Source of the DNA: Roridomyces roridus
Taxonomy: Eukaryota > Basidiomycota > Agaricomycetes > Agaricales > Mycenaceae
Length of the DNA: 64,000 nucleotides
NCBI GenBank assembly: GCA_029378245.1
Contig: JARKIF010000097.1
Location: forward strand, 54,656 to 118,655
Direction of reading: 5' to 3'
The number at the start of each line of letters is the position of its first letter. Position 1 is the first letter of the stretch. The notes under the pieces are model-generated. The model did no database searches. It saw only the letters and a list, made by a program, of their open reading frames with translations, and was not told the DNA's origin. Positions 10,478-20,254 of this stretch are shown piece by piece. Made by a program: the position numbers and the translations under genes.

Positions 10478-13437
10478 TTTGGAATTAACCAGAGATGCAC
10501 AGAGGCTTATATACCAACGGTGAGATAGCACATAGGGGATGATCATACAAGCGATGAAATTCTGTCGCAACCATCTTCAATTTGAACTATCTCAGTCTGG
10601 GTTGTCCATGAATCAAAAGATTCAAAATCGGAAGTGACCAGCCCTGTTCAGTGTTACCGGTTAAACGTTTCAACACTGAATTTACAAGTACAACCAGGTG
10701 GTGTACTTGGCAGTTGTCACTGTTCGACCCCGGCAATATGCAACGCAAGCAATACCAACAACAAAAGCTGGTCATCCATCAGTGGACGTCAACCATCACC
10801 GACTCCCGGACGCTCCACGGCTCTCACCTGATGGAACACAAGGGAACGCAAGAGAAGCGGTTTGTTGGCAGTAAAGGACCTTGGTGTTAAGGGTGCGCGC
10901 TGATACGGTAGCTGAACTGAGCGGCTGAGCCCTGCATGAACCTGAATAATTTTACTTTCAATAGCCAAAGGACGCTGTTCATACTGGGTACCCCGCGCGG
11001 AATGCTGCTGTCAGGATACATAATGACATTTCACTCCTCCTCTAATAATCTGACCCACCCTCCTTTTTGTATGTAAACTTTGATAATGGCATTGAATGTA
11101 GATTTTTTAGTGCTGGTAAGGTTGCAATTCGAAGTTGAGCGTTGCGCTGTGAAGGCCACGGAGTCTCTTCAGTCCCTTTCGATACTTTGTTGCCTCGATG
11201 AACAAACGGCCCTTGTTCTTCCCTCTTGTAGAACGGCCCTGCACAAAGATGACTTGTACCCAGATGATATGAATTCACAGCGGTCTGCGCTGGAAAGTCG
11301 GCGCGTCTTCGTTTAACTTGAGGCTGAGCGCGGAGCCACTACAACCAACCGGGAACAACAGCCTTTCGCGAACGCGATACTATGTATACAGACCACGGAA
11401 CGTTCTGAATTGCAGACGCTGGCCACTTCGGTGTCTCTAAAAGGTACTCGTTCGACTCGAGGTCGAGATGTGCGTGACGGCGCCGATTTTTTCTCTCCTA
11501 CTTACATAAATTCATGGGGTTGAGCATATTCCGACAGCCAGCATCGGCCAGTCAACGTGTTTAACGGCTTCCGCGGTGCAAGAGGGGTGACCTCAAGTTA
11601 CAAGTAGTAGGCAGCCTAGAGTCCGTCCCCCGTAGAGATGCGTGTGCGAGAGCCACAAAGTAATTCAATGGGCGGGAGAGAGGCAAAAAAAAAAGCGCCG
11701 GCGCGAGCAACGACAGCCAGGAGGGTGAGGTGCGAGGTGGCCGAGAGAGCGAGGAGACGGGAGTGGATCAGAGAGACAGCAGCGCTGAGGGAGACAGAAA
11801 AGCCGCGAACGGAGACATGAAGACTCTTTGTGAGTGCGTTGCCAGCATGATCATCTCCCATGGCCATGACGGTGTTTCAAGTTGTCCAAGCTCTCAGCGA
11901 CTCGTTCGAACCGAGCCTGAGAGCTCAATGAGTCTTGAACGATGCCCTTTTGAACTAGCACTCCACTGGAGACGACGCGTCTGTAAAAGTGATGAATCCG
12001 CAGTGGTCCGCGCCTCCACGCGTTCTCGTTCGATTCGAGGCTAGGATAATGTGTAATGCGTGCCTTTTTTAGTGGGGGTTCTTGCCTAGTCCATAGATGA
12101 AATGATCCAGCTCGGTCAGTCGCCCATGAGTTCCGCGGCACAACTTGAGGGGTGGGCTATACACTGTACAGGGAGCCTAGAGTCCGTCGCCAATGGAGAT
12201 CCGTCTGCGTCGAGAGGAGCCACAAAGCAAGAAACCGAGACAACATCTTCGCGCGCAAAAGGAGAAACAAGCGGAATCCAGCTGCGAGTGAGTTGGAGAG
12301 ACAACTTGAAGGGCGCCAAGACAGAGAGAAAAAAGTCGCGACCGGACACAAAAAGAGTTTCAATGGGAATGTGTACATGATCAGCAGAGGAAGGGCTTCA
12401 TTTCTGAACGCAATATGCATAGAGACACTGCGAATCGCAGAAAGCAGACGCAGCCACTCGGCGTGTTACTTGGCTGAGTGCCGATCCGAGGCTGAGCGCT
12501 GAGATATCTGTTGACATCGTTGCGCTTCTTTTTAGCCTCCATATTACTGCTCCCAAAATATGACTCGGTCGAACCGTAGGACGTCGACATGGCTGTCGGA
12601 GGGCCGAGGAAGGTAGTGGTGTCGAGGAGGCCAGTACTCCGTCACCCACAGAGAGGAAAGTACCGAGCGGGATATCGGATATCGAGGTCCGCCTCGTCAT
12701 TCGCGTCCCTGGGGTTCTGCGTATACCCCTCTCTTGTGAGGAGCGTAAAGGCTGTACTTGGAGATTAAGGGGATTTCGGTGCGACGGATGGATGTTGAGT
12801 CATTCAAGTCCCGGACAGGAAGCTTAAGAACGGTACTCACCGTCAGATCCGCCTGTTGGTACCCCGTCACGAAAGGGCGTCGCCGGAATTTTGTACAGAG
12901 CTTGAAGACAGGCAGGTGTGATTACCCCAGGAGTTGAATGAGGGATTAGGAATTCCGCGACCGACCAAGTTCGTCCCAGTCATCGGAGCAAGCCGTGCCT
13001 TCAAGGGTTCCACGAATTCCGTCGTGGGATGTATGAGGCCGAGATCAGAGGGAAGCGACACGGACAGGGTCCGTTGTGCGAAAGCAAGTCTCGAAATGAG
13101 CGGCAAAGCCCGAGTTGGGTGAGATAACTTGAAGCGATAGGCCATGAGCAGTGGCGAATGCGTTGAACGTGGCAACCGTCACTGCGGAGGGCTGCACCAA
13201 CGATTTCACCTGAGGGATTGAATAATGACTTGGACGAAGCTAGGAAATACAACGCACCTCCTCCATGGACCACCATTGACGGAACTCTGAGCTTCTCCTG
13301 CAAGCCCGCCACATCATTAGACGTCAACGCGACCTTTACTGGACGACGACGAAGGATTTGCAGAGAACCAATGAATTCTACCGGATAAATACAGCTGCGT
13401 CTGTGCTGATCTCAAGAGTACACAAATGAGAGTATAG
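10478..13437. other. Intergenic, no firm gene
   Basis: I find no gene I can support. A diverged tandem duplication occupies about 11430-12700 (separate entry). Minus-strand sequence at about 13327-13045 could be two short exons joined over an intron at 13288-13241 (frame ending ..TTDPVRVASL), but it has no ATG start and no family I know. Confidence 0.4.
11430..12700. repeat. Diverged tandem duplication, period about 0.57 kb
   Basis: The same ordered landmarks occur twice. CTCGTTCGACTCGAGG near 11452 recurs as CTCGTTCGATTCGAGG near 12024. GCCTAGAGTCCGTC followed by GAGATGCGT and GAGCCACAAAG near 11615-11660 recurs as GCCTAGAGTCCGTC, GAGATCCGT, GAGCCACAAAG near 12174-12230. Between landmarks the two copies have drifted heavily. 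No coding role is visible. Confidence 0.6.
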
Positions 13438-14391
13438 TTACACCAATTGAAAATCCACCCCTTCCTTCTTGAAGACATCCCGGAAAACGCCACACGTCTC
13501 GCGATCAATGACGGCGAAAACGACCCGTTCAAAGACATTGCGGAACGGGGCAGCCTCACCCGAAAGGAGGGCCATCCAGCCGGCTGCGGTGGCACGGACG
13601 TCGTTGCCGAACGCTCCCGTGCCGAAAGCCCCGAGGACAAGGTCCTGCACCCCCGCGTCCCGGAAAGCAGCGAGGACACGCGCCATGCGTTCATGCATCA
13701 GCGCGTGTATGGCTTCGGCGACGTTTGGTGGCAGGGGTGTATCCTCGCCGGGTGGCAGTGCGCCGGCGCGTTGGAGCTGTGCACGGAGGGCGCGTACATT
13801 TGGCGCCGCGGCGGAGAGGACCAGGGCATCGGCGGGGGAAACCCATACTCCCGAATCGTCACGGAAGAAACGGACACTTCGGACTCGGATCAGAGCGTGT
13901 GTGTGCCGTGGGTCCTCGGCGGCGTTGTGAAGGTCGTAGAATGGGGCTGCGGAGGGAGAGGAGAGGGCAGAGTAGAGGTTGGACGAGCGTGCGAGGGATT
14001 CTTCTTGTGCACGCGCACCATAGAGGAAGCCACCGCCGGGTGAAGTGGCAGAGGCGAAATTGAGTATCCCGGGCAGTGTGGGGGAGACTGGGGAGTGCAG
14101 GCAGAGGCGCAGGCCTTCGAGCGTCGATGTGTGGCATAGCACGATCTTGGTCTGGGCTTCATGCCGAGTACACGAGGCCGAGGCCCAGTCTGTGAAGGCC
14201 TCTGGGGTAAAGTACTCAGTCGAGTCGGGGACGGAGGAGAGGTCTTGTATCGGGTGTGATTCAGCACCAAAGTCGGTGGTGTACTGCCCGCGTCGGACGG
14301 CGGCCAGGGACTCGCGAGCAATCTGCTCGAGCTCCTCGCGAGGGCGCTTGACAAAGGAGGGCTGGCGCTGAAGTCGCCGTGGGGCCGACAT
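13438..14391 (-). CDS. Microbial-type PARG-like macrodomain protein (TIGR02452 family)
   Basis: Single uninterrupted frame; I choose the ATG at 14391 (MSAPRRLQRQP), with an upstream in-frame ATG at 14463 as the alternative. The protein is 317 aa. An N-terminal helical part (PREELEQIARESLAAVRRGQY) precedes the macrodomain-like catalytic core. The core contains NFASATSPGGG followed by FLYGARAQEESLARSS, i.e. the GGG-X6-QEE signature that positions the catalytic glutamates of microbial-type poly(ADP-ribose) glycohydrolases. A C-terminal LVLGAFGTGAFGNDV segment forms the phosphate-binding loop of the macrodomain. By family it should remove ADP-ribose polymers or ADP-ribose from proteins. All key residues are present and the frame is intact, so I expect it to be functional. 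It is intronless, unlike most genes here. Neighbours give no functional hint. Confidence 0.85.
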   Translation of the reverse strand: MSAPRRLQRQPSFVKRPREELEQIARESLAAVRRGQYTTDFGAESHPIQDLSSVPDSTEYFTPEAFTDWASASCTRHEAQTKIVLCHTSTLEGLRLCLHSPVSPTLPGILNFASATSPGGGFLYGARAQEESLARSSNLYSALSSPSAAPFYDLHNAAEDPRHTHALIRVRSVRFFRDDSGVWVSPADALVLSAAAPNVRALRAQLQRAGALPPGEDTPLPPNVAEAIHALMHERMARVLAAFRDAGVQDLVLGAFGTGAFGNDVRATAAGWMALLSGEAAPFRNVFERVVFAVIDRETCGVFRDVFKKEGVDFQLV

Positions 14392-14652
14392 GGGTGATCG
14401 TCGGATCGCCTGATTGTTTGTGCACTGTTTATTCCATGATCCGCTTTTGCTCCCGACGCTCATCTTCTCCCCAATTTAGCATGGCCCAGGCCTTACATGT
14501 TCGCCACAAGGATGATGTCCACAGGATCAGCATTCGTTCCATTCCCATTGATACCGCCGCCATTTTCCTCGAAACTGTTTCGAATTGCGACTTGACCTGG
14601 ACGCTCATACTTATCCACATCCACATCCAAGCTCATCGAATCCGGATCCTCG
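14392..14652. other. Intergenic with duplicated 5' fragment of the kinase-like gene
   Basis: The interval between the PARG-like gene and the next weak frame holds the duplicated fragment listed separately (14497-14580) and nothing else recognisable. Confidence 0.4.
14497..14580 (+). pseudogene. Fragment duplicating the 5' exon of the kinase-like gene
   Basis: This stretch matches exon 1 of the gene at 17146 (17181-17278) almost base for base: GTTCGCCACAAGG, GATGTC, ACAGGATCAGCATTCGTTCC and CCATTTTCCTCGAAAC in order. About 14 bp present in the gene (around GGGTGCGCGGGGTC) is missing here, which shifts the frame, so it cannot encode the same protein. It is a short, recently duplicated and broken 5' piece lying 2.7 kb upstream of the complete gene. 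Confidence 0.8.
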
Positions 14653-15365
14653 ATGCCGCAATGCATCCCCCTTCGCGTCGCTCTTCCAGCAGCCGTACCA
14701 TCTTCGCCCATCCCGCGACTTGCGCCCGAAATCCTTGGCCAAATCCTTGGCTCCCAACACATGTACACCAGTCTTTCTACAGATGCCAGCCCTGACACTT
14801 TTATGCGGGAGAATTGGAAGTCCCTGGGTTCTAACACATGTCTGAAGTCGTACTCACTGGCGTGCAGATTTCCCTCGCCAAGTCACGAACTGTGGTCCAC
14901 GACTCTATATCTTATCGACATCACCAACGTCGGTACTTACTTATGAATATCCCTCAGTTCGAGGCTGTCCAGCTCCCGCACGCACGCTCAAGATTGACTT
15001 TGCCGCGATCTTTCCTACCTCAGGGAGCATGCCGAGCGGTGGGAGGAGCTCTGAATCCTTCTCGGATGTCCAGTCTCATCGTCGACTCCCCGTGTTACGA
15101 AAAATATCCTTATGGGATATTTATTCAGTCGATGAGCGAGCCCTCCATTGTTTCCAGTTCTCTGGTTGACGTCGCTATTGGCTATGGCTCCGGGTGGCGC
15201 GCAGCGGTTCTGAATCTCCTGCAGCCCTTCCAGCTCACTCGATATCAAGCTGAGGCCGATTGGGACGAATCTAGCACAAGGCCGTTCTCACTACGAGTCC
15301 CGCCTTCGACGAATTTCAGGAGGATGTATGTATTATGTACGACTGGACGCCTCCAGGTCCCATGA
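14653..15365 (+). CDS. Possible hypothetical protein, F-box-like start
   Basis: Weak candidate. Frame 14653-14946 contains PRLAPEILGQILGSQ, which resembles the start of an F-box, and then SLACRFPSPSHELWSTTLYLIDI, which resembles the W-region of F-box proteins. A different frame (about 14940-15365) continues with MNIPQFEAVQLPHARSRLTL and RPFSLRVPPSTNF. An intron or frameshift would be needed near 14930 to join them. I do not recognise the C-terminal part. It may be a decayed F-box gene unrelated to the MVLTRRQR family elsewhere in the window. Confidence 0.25.
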
Positions 15366-15866
15366 ATCGAATTGATGCAGCTTCGACGCCACATACTCAA
15401 GGTTGAAAGAGTATGAGCTATGTACTTAGTCACTAGTCCTGTGTCGCACATACTTATGTCGCCAGATCTTTCCTCCCAAGGATACAGTATGATGCTTCCA
15501 CAGACCACATTGTCTTGTTGAAAACTCAAGCGCTCCTCTTGATCATCGAATAATGAATTGCATTTGAGGTTGCCTCGCTTAGATTAGCGAGATCTACGAT
15601 CTGTGGGGGATCGACACGACCCGGCGCGTGCGAGGAGTCGGACGGTAGGACCGCGTTGCTGCAAGCGAGGTAATCCCAGCCATGGTACAGCCTTCGACGA
15701 TCATTCGCAGTGCGTCCCAGTGTTTGATCCTGACTGTGACATTGGATCAATTCAAAACGCTCCCAAAAAATGCTGCAAAAAATCGCCCAATGTCCAGACT
15801 ATCCAGTCCATGTAGCAAGAGATCTTTGCCGTCGCACAACACTATCCCGAAGGAGTAACACTGGCT

Positions 15867-15952
15867 GCCTCCCTAGGGAATCGACCCCAGTCCCGTGATT
15901 GCCGGTTTTGGTCTCAGGGTGATGACGCTGTTGACCACTGAGCCAGGGACGC
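15867..15952 (-). repeat. tRNA-like Pol III element (SINE remnant or tRNA pseudogene)
   Basis: The minus strand has an A-box TGGCTCAGTGG and a B-box GGGTCGATTCC about 60 nt apart. The outer 7-mers GCGTCCC and GGGAGGC pair with one mismatch, giving an 86-nt unit. The D-, anticodon- and T-stems do not fold properly, so I do not call a functional tRNA. Downstream (on the minus strand) T-runs near 15770-15785 could terminate Pol III. A tRNA-derived SINE is the likelier origin; a second tRNA-like sequence lies at about 51920-52010. Confidence 0.3.
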
Positions 15953-16147
15953 GGCGGGAATGTAGGGTCGGAAGCAGACTTTATGCGGCTCCTCTGAGAG
16001 TCGGTAGTCGTATGCTCGCCGTTTTGGGCTGGCGATTGTTGATTCAATCATCAGTATTACGTACATCATCGCTCCTGCCTCCTTGCCTCCCTCTCAAGAG
16101 AGCTCAACTCCATCTTCCTTCATCGCGCGACACCCCATTCGCCCGCC

Positions 16148-16637
16148 ATGCCTGAGCTAGACCAGCGGATTAGAGAAGAGATCGTCACATTCACCAACGG
16201 CCCCCATTTCGCCCTCTTACAGCCATTCGAGCGAGGAGACGTGGATTACTGTCAGATCGCAGCGGATGAATCATGATGAGAGACGCGTTGGAGTGCACAG
16301 GTATGTCTCTCGCCGTTGTTTCTTTCACTGTGGCTCCCTTCCGGCGGGTCAGGAACCAACGTTCTCACTTTTGCGCTCATGGACGATGGAGTAGACAGCG
16401 GTATTCACGGGGTACGTTTCTACACCTTCTCTTACGCGTGTCCTGCTCACGCCTCGCTCCCAAGACGCTCACAGGTATCATCCTCTAGAAACCCGTCCTC
16501 AAGGCCGTCGCGAGCAAAATATACTACGCTGGGATCAACCTCGAGCTCGACATTACCAACACCAAGTACGATGGAACGAGGGCGTTACTACAGCGCGTCG
16601 GGGCGTTGTGGGCCCGATACTTAGGCTCATTCCCTGG
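16148..16637 (+). CDS. Hypothetical protein, uncertain multi-exon model
   Basis: An ATG at 16148 opens MPELDQRIREEIVTFTNG. In-phase blocks follow that look coding and are bounded by intron-like signals: GTNVLTFALMDDGVDSGIHG (ending at a GTACGT donor near 16412) and KPVLKAVASKIYYAGINLEL followed by DITNTKYDGTRALLQRVGAL (16493-16630). I could not join the first block to the second without passing a stop at 16274-16276, so one exon border is unknown or the gene is broken. No family recognised. Codon-like structure and short introns are the only support. Confidence 0.35.
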
Positions 16638-17145
16638 CTGATCGAGTTGTTCACCCCACTCTCGAGGTTGGTATGCGAGCGAGGAGCGAGTACTACGGGC
16701 GCCTCGGGGTTTTGAGTGAGTTATTCGTCTCCCATTGGATGTATGTCGTGCTCGCACGCGAGTTTCACAGTTATCTGGTCTTTTCTTCTCAACTGCTCCC
16801 TCTTACATGAATACTATCCAATCAAAAACTCTCAATTGCATCCCAGGTCTTTGATTATCTTGTGGCTTCTCCCTCGGATTCGAGCTCAGGAAATTTCAAT
16901 CATATGTACAAACGACTGCTTTACCTCACGCAGCTCTACTATTCCTTCGAGATAGCCTATAGCACTCACTGACATTCCAGAAGATCGGTCGACTGAGTGG
17001 GAAGAGAGAATCACACCAATAGGTTCCGCCTCCTCTTGATCTTTGCAAGGGTACAGAAACTACCCACTAGCCGGTTCACATGACTGGAATGCTACCCAGT
17101 GGCTCCCACCACACCCCGTCTCACACCGCAGCAACCCAGCACGGA

Positions 17146-19655
17146 ATGGGCTGCTCAAAATCCTCTTGGCTCGACGACATGCTGTTCGCCACAAGGGTGA
17201 TGTCTACAGGATCAGCATTCGTTCCAGTCCCATGGGTGCGCGGGGTCTTTGATACCGTCACCATTTTCCTCGAAACAGTCAAGGTCCGTGTTCTGAATCA
17301 CACCGTACCTGGGACTGACCCGTTTCTTTCTTAGAGAGTCAAAAGCAATCGAGAGGAACTCAAGGACCTTTGTGAAAGCGCGTTCGAGATGGTCCTTATG
17401 ATTCAAGAGGAAATTATGCTGCATGAAGGATCGGTTTCCCCGAGGTTCGGTACTCTTCTGGGAGACTTTACCTCGTGAGTGCAACTGTGCGGGTAAATTG
17501 AGCCTCATCCACATTCAACCAGATCCCTTCAAGCTGTTCAGGCCGTTTTGGAGCGAATGTTGCAACGAAAGCCTGGAATTTGCGGAAGATTTCGTGAATT
17601 CCTGCGTGCATCAAAGACTGCAGAGGAAATCACCCGGTGCAGAAATCGGATCATTGAACTGCGGACCAACTTTCTAGTAAGGGACTTTGCGGCGGAGTCA
17701 TTTCTTGAAAGTGACCTTCCCAGCTTGCCACGACGATCGACACCAATCTGCAAGTCAGTGCAATCCAGAACGGTGTGTCGGCGCTTCAAGTTGGTCTCTC
17801 CGCAACAACAGAGCCCAACTATCGCACTGTCCCGTTGGGCGACATTAATCTCTTGTACGAGATAGCGACGAGAAACGACGTGCACAAGATCAGGGTGTTC
17901 GCTGCTCGTGTATTGGGCCATCCAAGTACAATGACGGTGGCAACATATGAGGAGGAAGCGGAGGTGAGCATGTCTTCATGCTTTTGGGAAACTACCTGAC
18001 TGGGTTTCTTAGAAGTGGCGCGCTGACTTGGAACTGCACTGCAACCTGAGGTCCTTCCCCTCGAGTTTCATCCCAACTTTATGACGGTTTCACTAATAAC
18101 TAACAGGCACCCGCATATCTGGCAACTGTTCGGTATCTCAACAGCGTCGTCCGTCAATGCCTTGATTTTCTACGAAGGTACACAGTCAGTATCATACTCC
18201 ACCGAGTCTCACCGTCATTAGACCTCATCCCACTGGCTACGTACCGTCAATTTGAGCGGCCAAAATCCGACCTCGTCTGGGCCTGCGTTGAGGCGATGTT
18301 GGTGAGCCCGGCATCTCGAAGTTTTTCACAAGATTGAATCATTCCCTCATTGACAAGTTCGAGCAATTCAAGGTGCACCTACTCTCGCCACACCCCGCTC
18401 AAATCTTACGAGTTGACAATTTAGGGCTGCGGCACTTATCTTCGTGAAAGTGGCGCCGTTAATATGAACAGCGAGGTCAATCGTTCTCTTATACGCACAG
18501 CCCGGACAGTTCGCGTTGATCATGACTGTCGTTATGTAGGATTTTGCTATTTGCGTCAAACGAGACCCTATCGGGATCTCCGTCGCCCATCCCAACTCCA
18601 ATCATCAGTGGGTCAAATCAAACAGACTGGAAAGCGGCCTGTCGCGTTGGCAATGTGAAATTCTCTTCGGACAGGTAGCTGGATCGCCCGCCGTGGCCAG
18701 ATTTTCGCATCTCCTCCGACACGGGGCTGGTGTGAGCGAGTTGGCAGGGCATCTGGATTGGCTGGGGATGTTTCACATGTTGACTCCAGTGTGGATCGAC
18801 CATACCAGAATGGCCGATACTAACGGAGCGAAGTGGTTTTTGGGGTCCGTTATGTTCTCCCCGGACCCATGGGAAAGTGCCTACGATACTACCCTTGGCC
18901 ACATGTCCCCGGAATCCGCCTGGCACATCACACATTGGACCTTGGCTCCGCCAATCAAGAGATCGGGGTGTGTTTTCGAGAAAGCTACTCAAGACTCGGG
19001 GTCGCAAAGGTAAGTTCATCAACGTCGCTACGAGCTCTTATTTGGCTCTCATATCCTGCGTCGCAGAATCATTTTTTCGCCCCAAGATCTAAACGACATC
19101 AACCCAAGATCGTTCGAAATTAACTCGTACATCAACTTGAGCCAGGAGAACGCTGAGGTGCTCAGCATCATTTGGCTCGCAAGCCAACTCCTTCCTGGGG
19201 CCCGACCGTTTTCAATTAAACGCTGGGGCAATATGCGGTGAGCGCAAGCCGCCTCACGTCGTTTAAAAGACTCTGATGACCACCGTGCAGGAGTCGTCGA
19301 TACCCTTGGTTATAGAATGATGGCCTACCAGCCCGCATTCAAAGATACTTGCCAACTCGAACAAGACGCACAAGTTTACCTCTTCTTGAGGCCCATCACG
19401 CAGGAGGGCAGCCGCGTTGGGGTCCATTTTCCTGAAAGCGAAGAGGAACAATTTTACTGGTCTTTGGACCCCGCGGGCTCCACACGTCTCAGGCTGGATG
19501 TTAGGCAGTGCGACTCGCTGGGGATTCCGAGGCTGCGTTGTGTGCCTTTCCAAGCTGGAAATTTCTGGAGCGAGCACCATTATGGGGCTGTCCGCGATTT
19601 CATGGGTACAAAGGCTCTTGACCCCTGGACCTACGATGTCGCGAGCATGGGTTGA
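17146..19655 (+). CDS. Acylated helical-domain plus degenerate kinase-like protein
   Basis: The ATG at 17146 gives MGCSKSSW, a consensus N-myristoylation start (G2, S6) with an adjacent palmitoylatable Cys3. Exons supported by frame: 17146-17283, 17335-17474, 17523-17676, 17724-17963, 18013-18050, 18107-18177, 18222-18301. Residues 1 to about 190 form an all-helical domain (GVFDTVTIFLETV, then RVKSNREELKDLCESAFEMV), like the MLKL-type N-domains of Agaricomycete NLRs. A kinase-like N-lobe follows: KIRVFAARVLGHPSTMTVATY, then EADLEL-like helix and HPHIWQLFGI. The position of the invariant VAIK lysine appears to be Tyr219 (VATY), so it looks like a pseudokinase. The C-terminus (19320-19655) is the conserved family ending with FYWSLDPAGS and LDPWTYDVASMG. 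Exon borders between 18302 and 19320 are unresolved, and a frame break there cannot be excluded. Function inferred only by analogy with membrane-acting cell-death executors. Confidence 0.7.
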
Positions 19656-20254
19656 AACATTGGGCGCGTGCCAAATCTTTAGTTCAAAGTCCAAAGGGCA
19701 TTGACATGACTGCACAGAAGAATGAGTGGAATACGCACCAGATGACCACGAAAGATCGTGTTACGGACATTTCGCACCCAAGTTGGCATTTGAATTTCGA
19801 GGAGGAATAACATTTGATCACGCGACGCCGCATTTTTTTTCTACGGGGGGGGGTCCAGAGCAATTCCAGAGAAATAATCCACCAGATTAACGGCGTATGA
19901 CGAGTAATACCATCCGAGTCACTCGGCAATGTTGAGAACGCACGGTGTTTGTTTGGCATCACGGGGCCGTGAGTCATGATCAATTGATCCGAGGCTGTCC
20001 GTTGTCGATCTTTCCGATCTCAGGCCACTGGCAAAACCTCCCTCAACTCCAAAGATGATTCTGCTGAGCCTCATCCGGGACTTGCTTCGGGAGAGCATCA
20101 AGAACGAGCTCTAGACTCTACCCAGCCCGCTGTCGTTAATCGAAGACCGAAGAACGGATGACTTTCTCGTCGACATTGTCGTTTTCTCCTCCAGGCTGAA
20201 ACGGGCACCCCAATAGTGGAGCAGCGCCTTTTCCTGCCCCTGAGTCCTTCCACC
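19656..20254. other. Intergenic
   Basis: No gene recognised. A run of nine G residues near 19850 is the only notable sequence. The last part serves as the upstream region of the gene at 20255. Confidence 0.4.

Noticed and set aside
12398..12700. 100-aa minus-strand Ser/Arg-rich frame
   Set aside because: It lies in the diverged tandem repeat and shows no conserved segment between the two repeat copies.
13001..13327. 108-aa frame starting with TTG
   Set aside because: No ATG start; a plausible intron joins only a short peptide of unknown family.
13447..14043. 198-aa plus-strand frame
   Set aside because: Antisense shadow of the PARG-like gene.
15867..15952. Functional tRNA-Ser(UGA)
   Set aside because: The acceptor pairing is tolerable but D-, anticodon- and T-stems do not form; listed as tRNA-like repeat instead.
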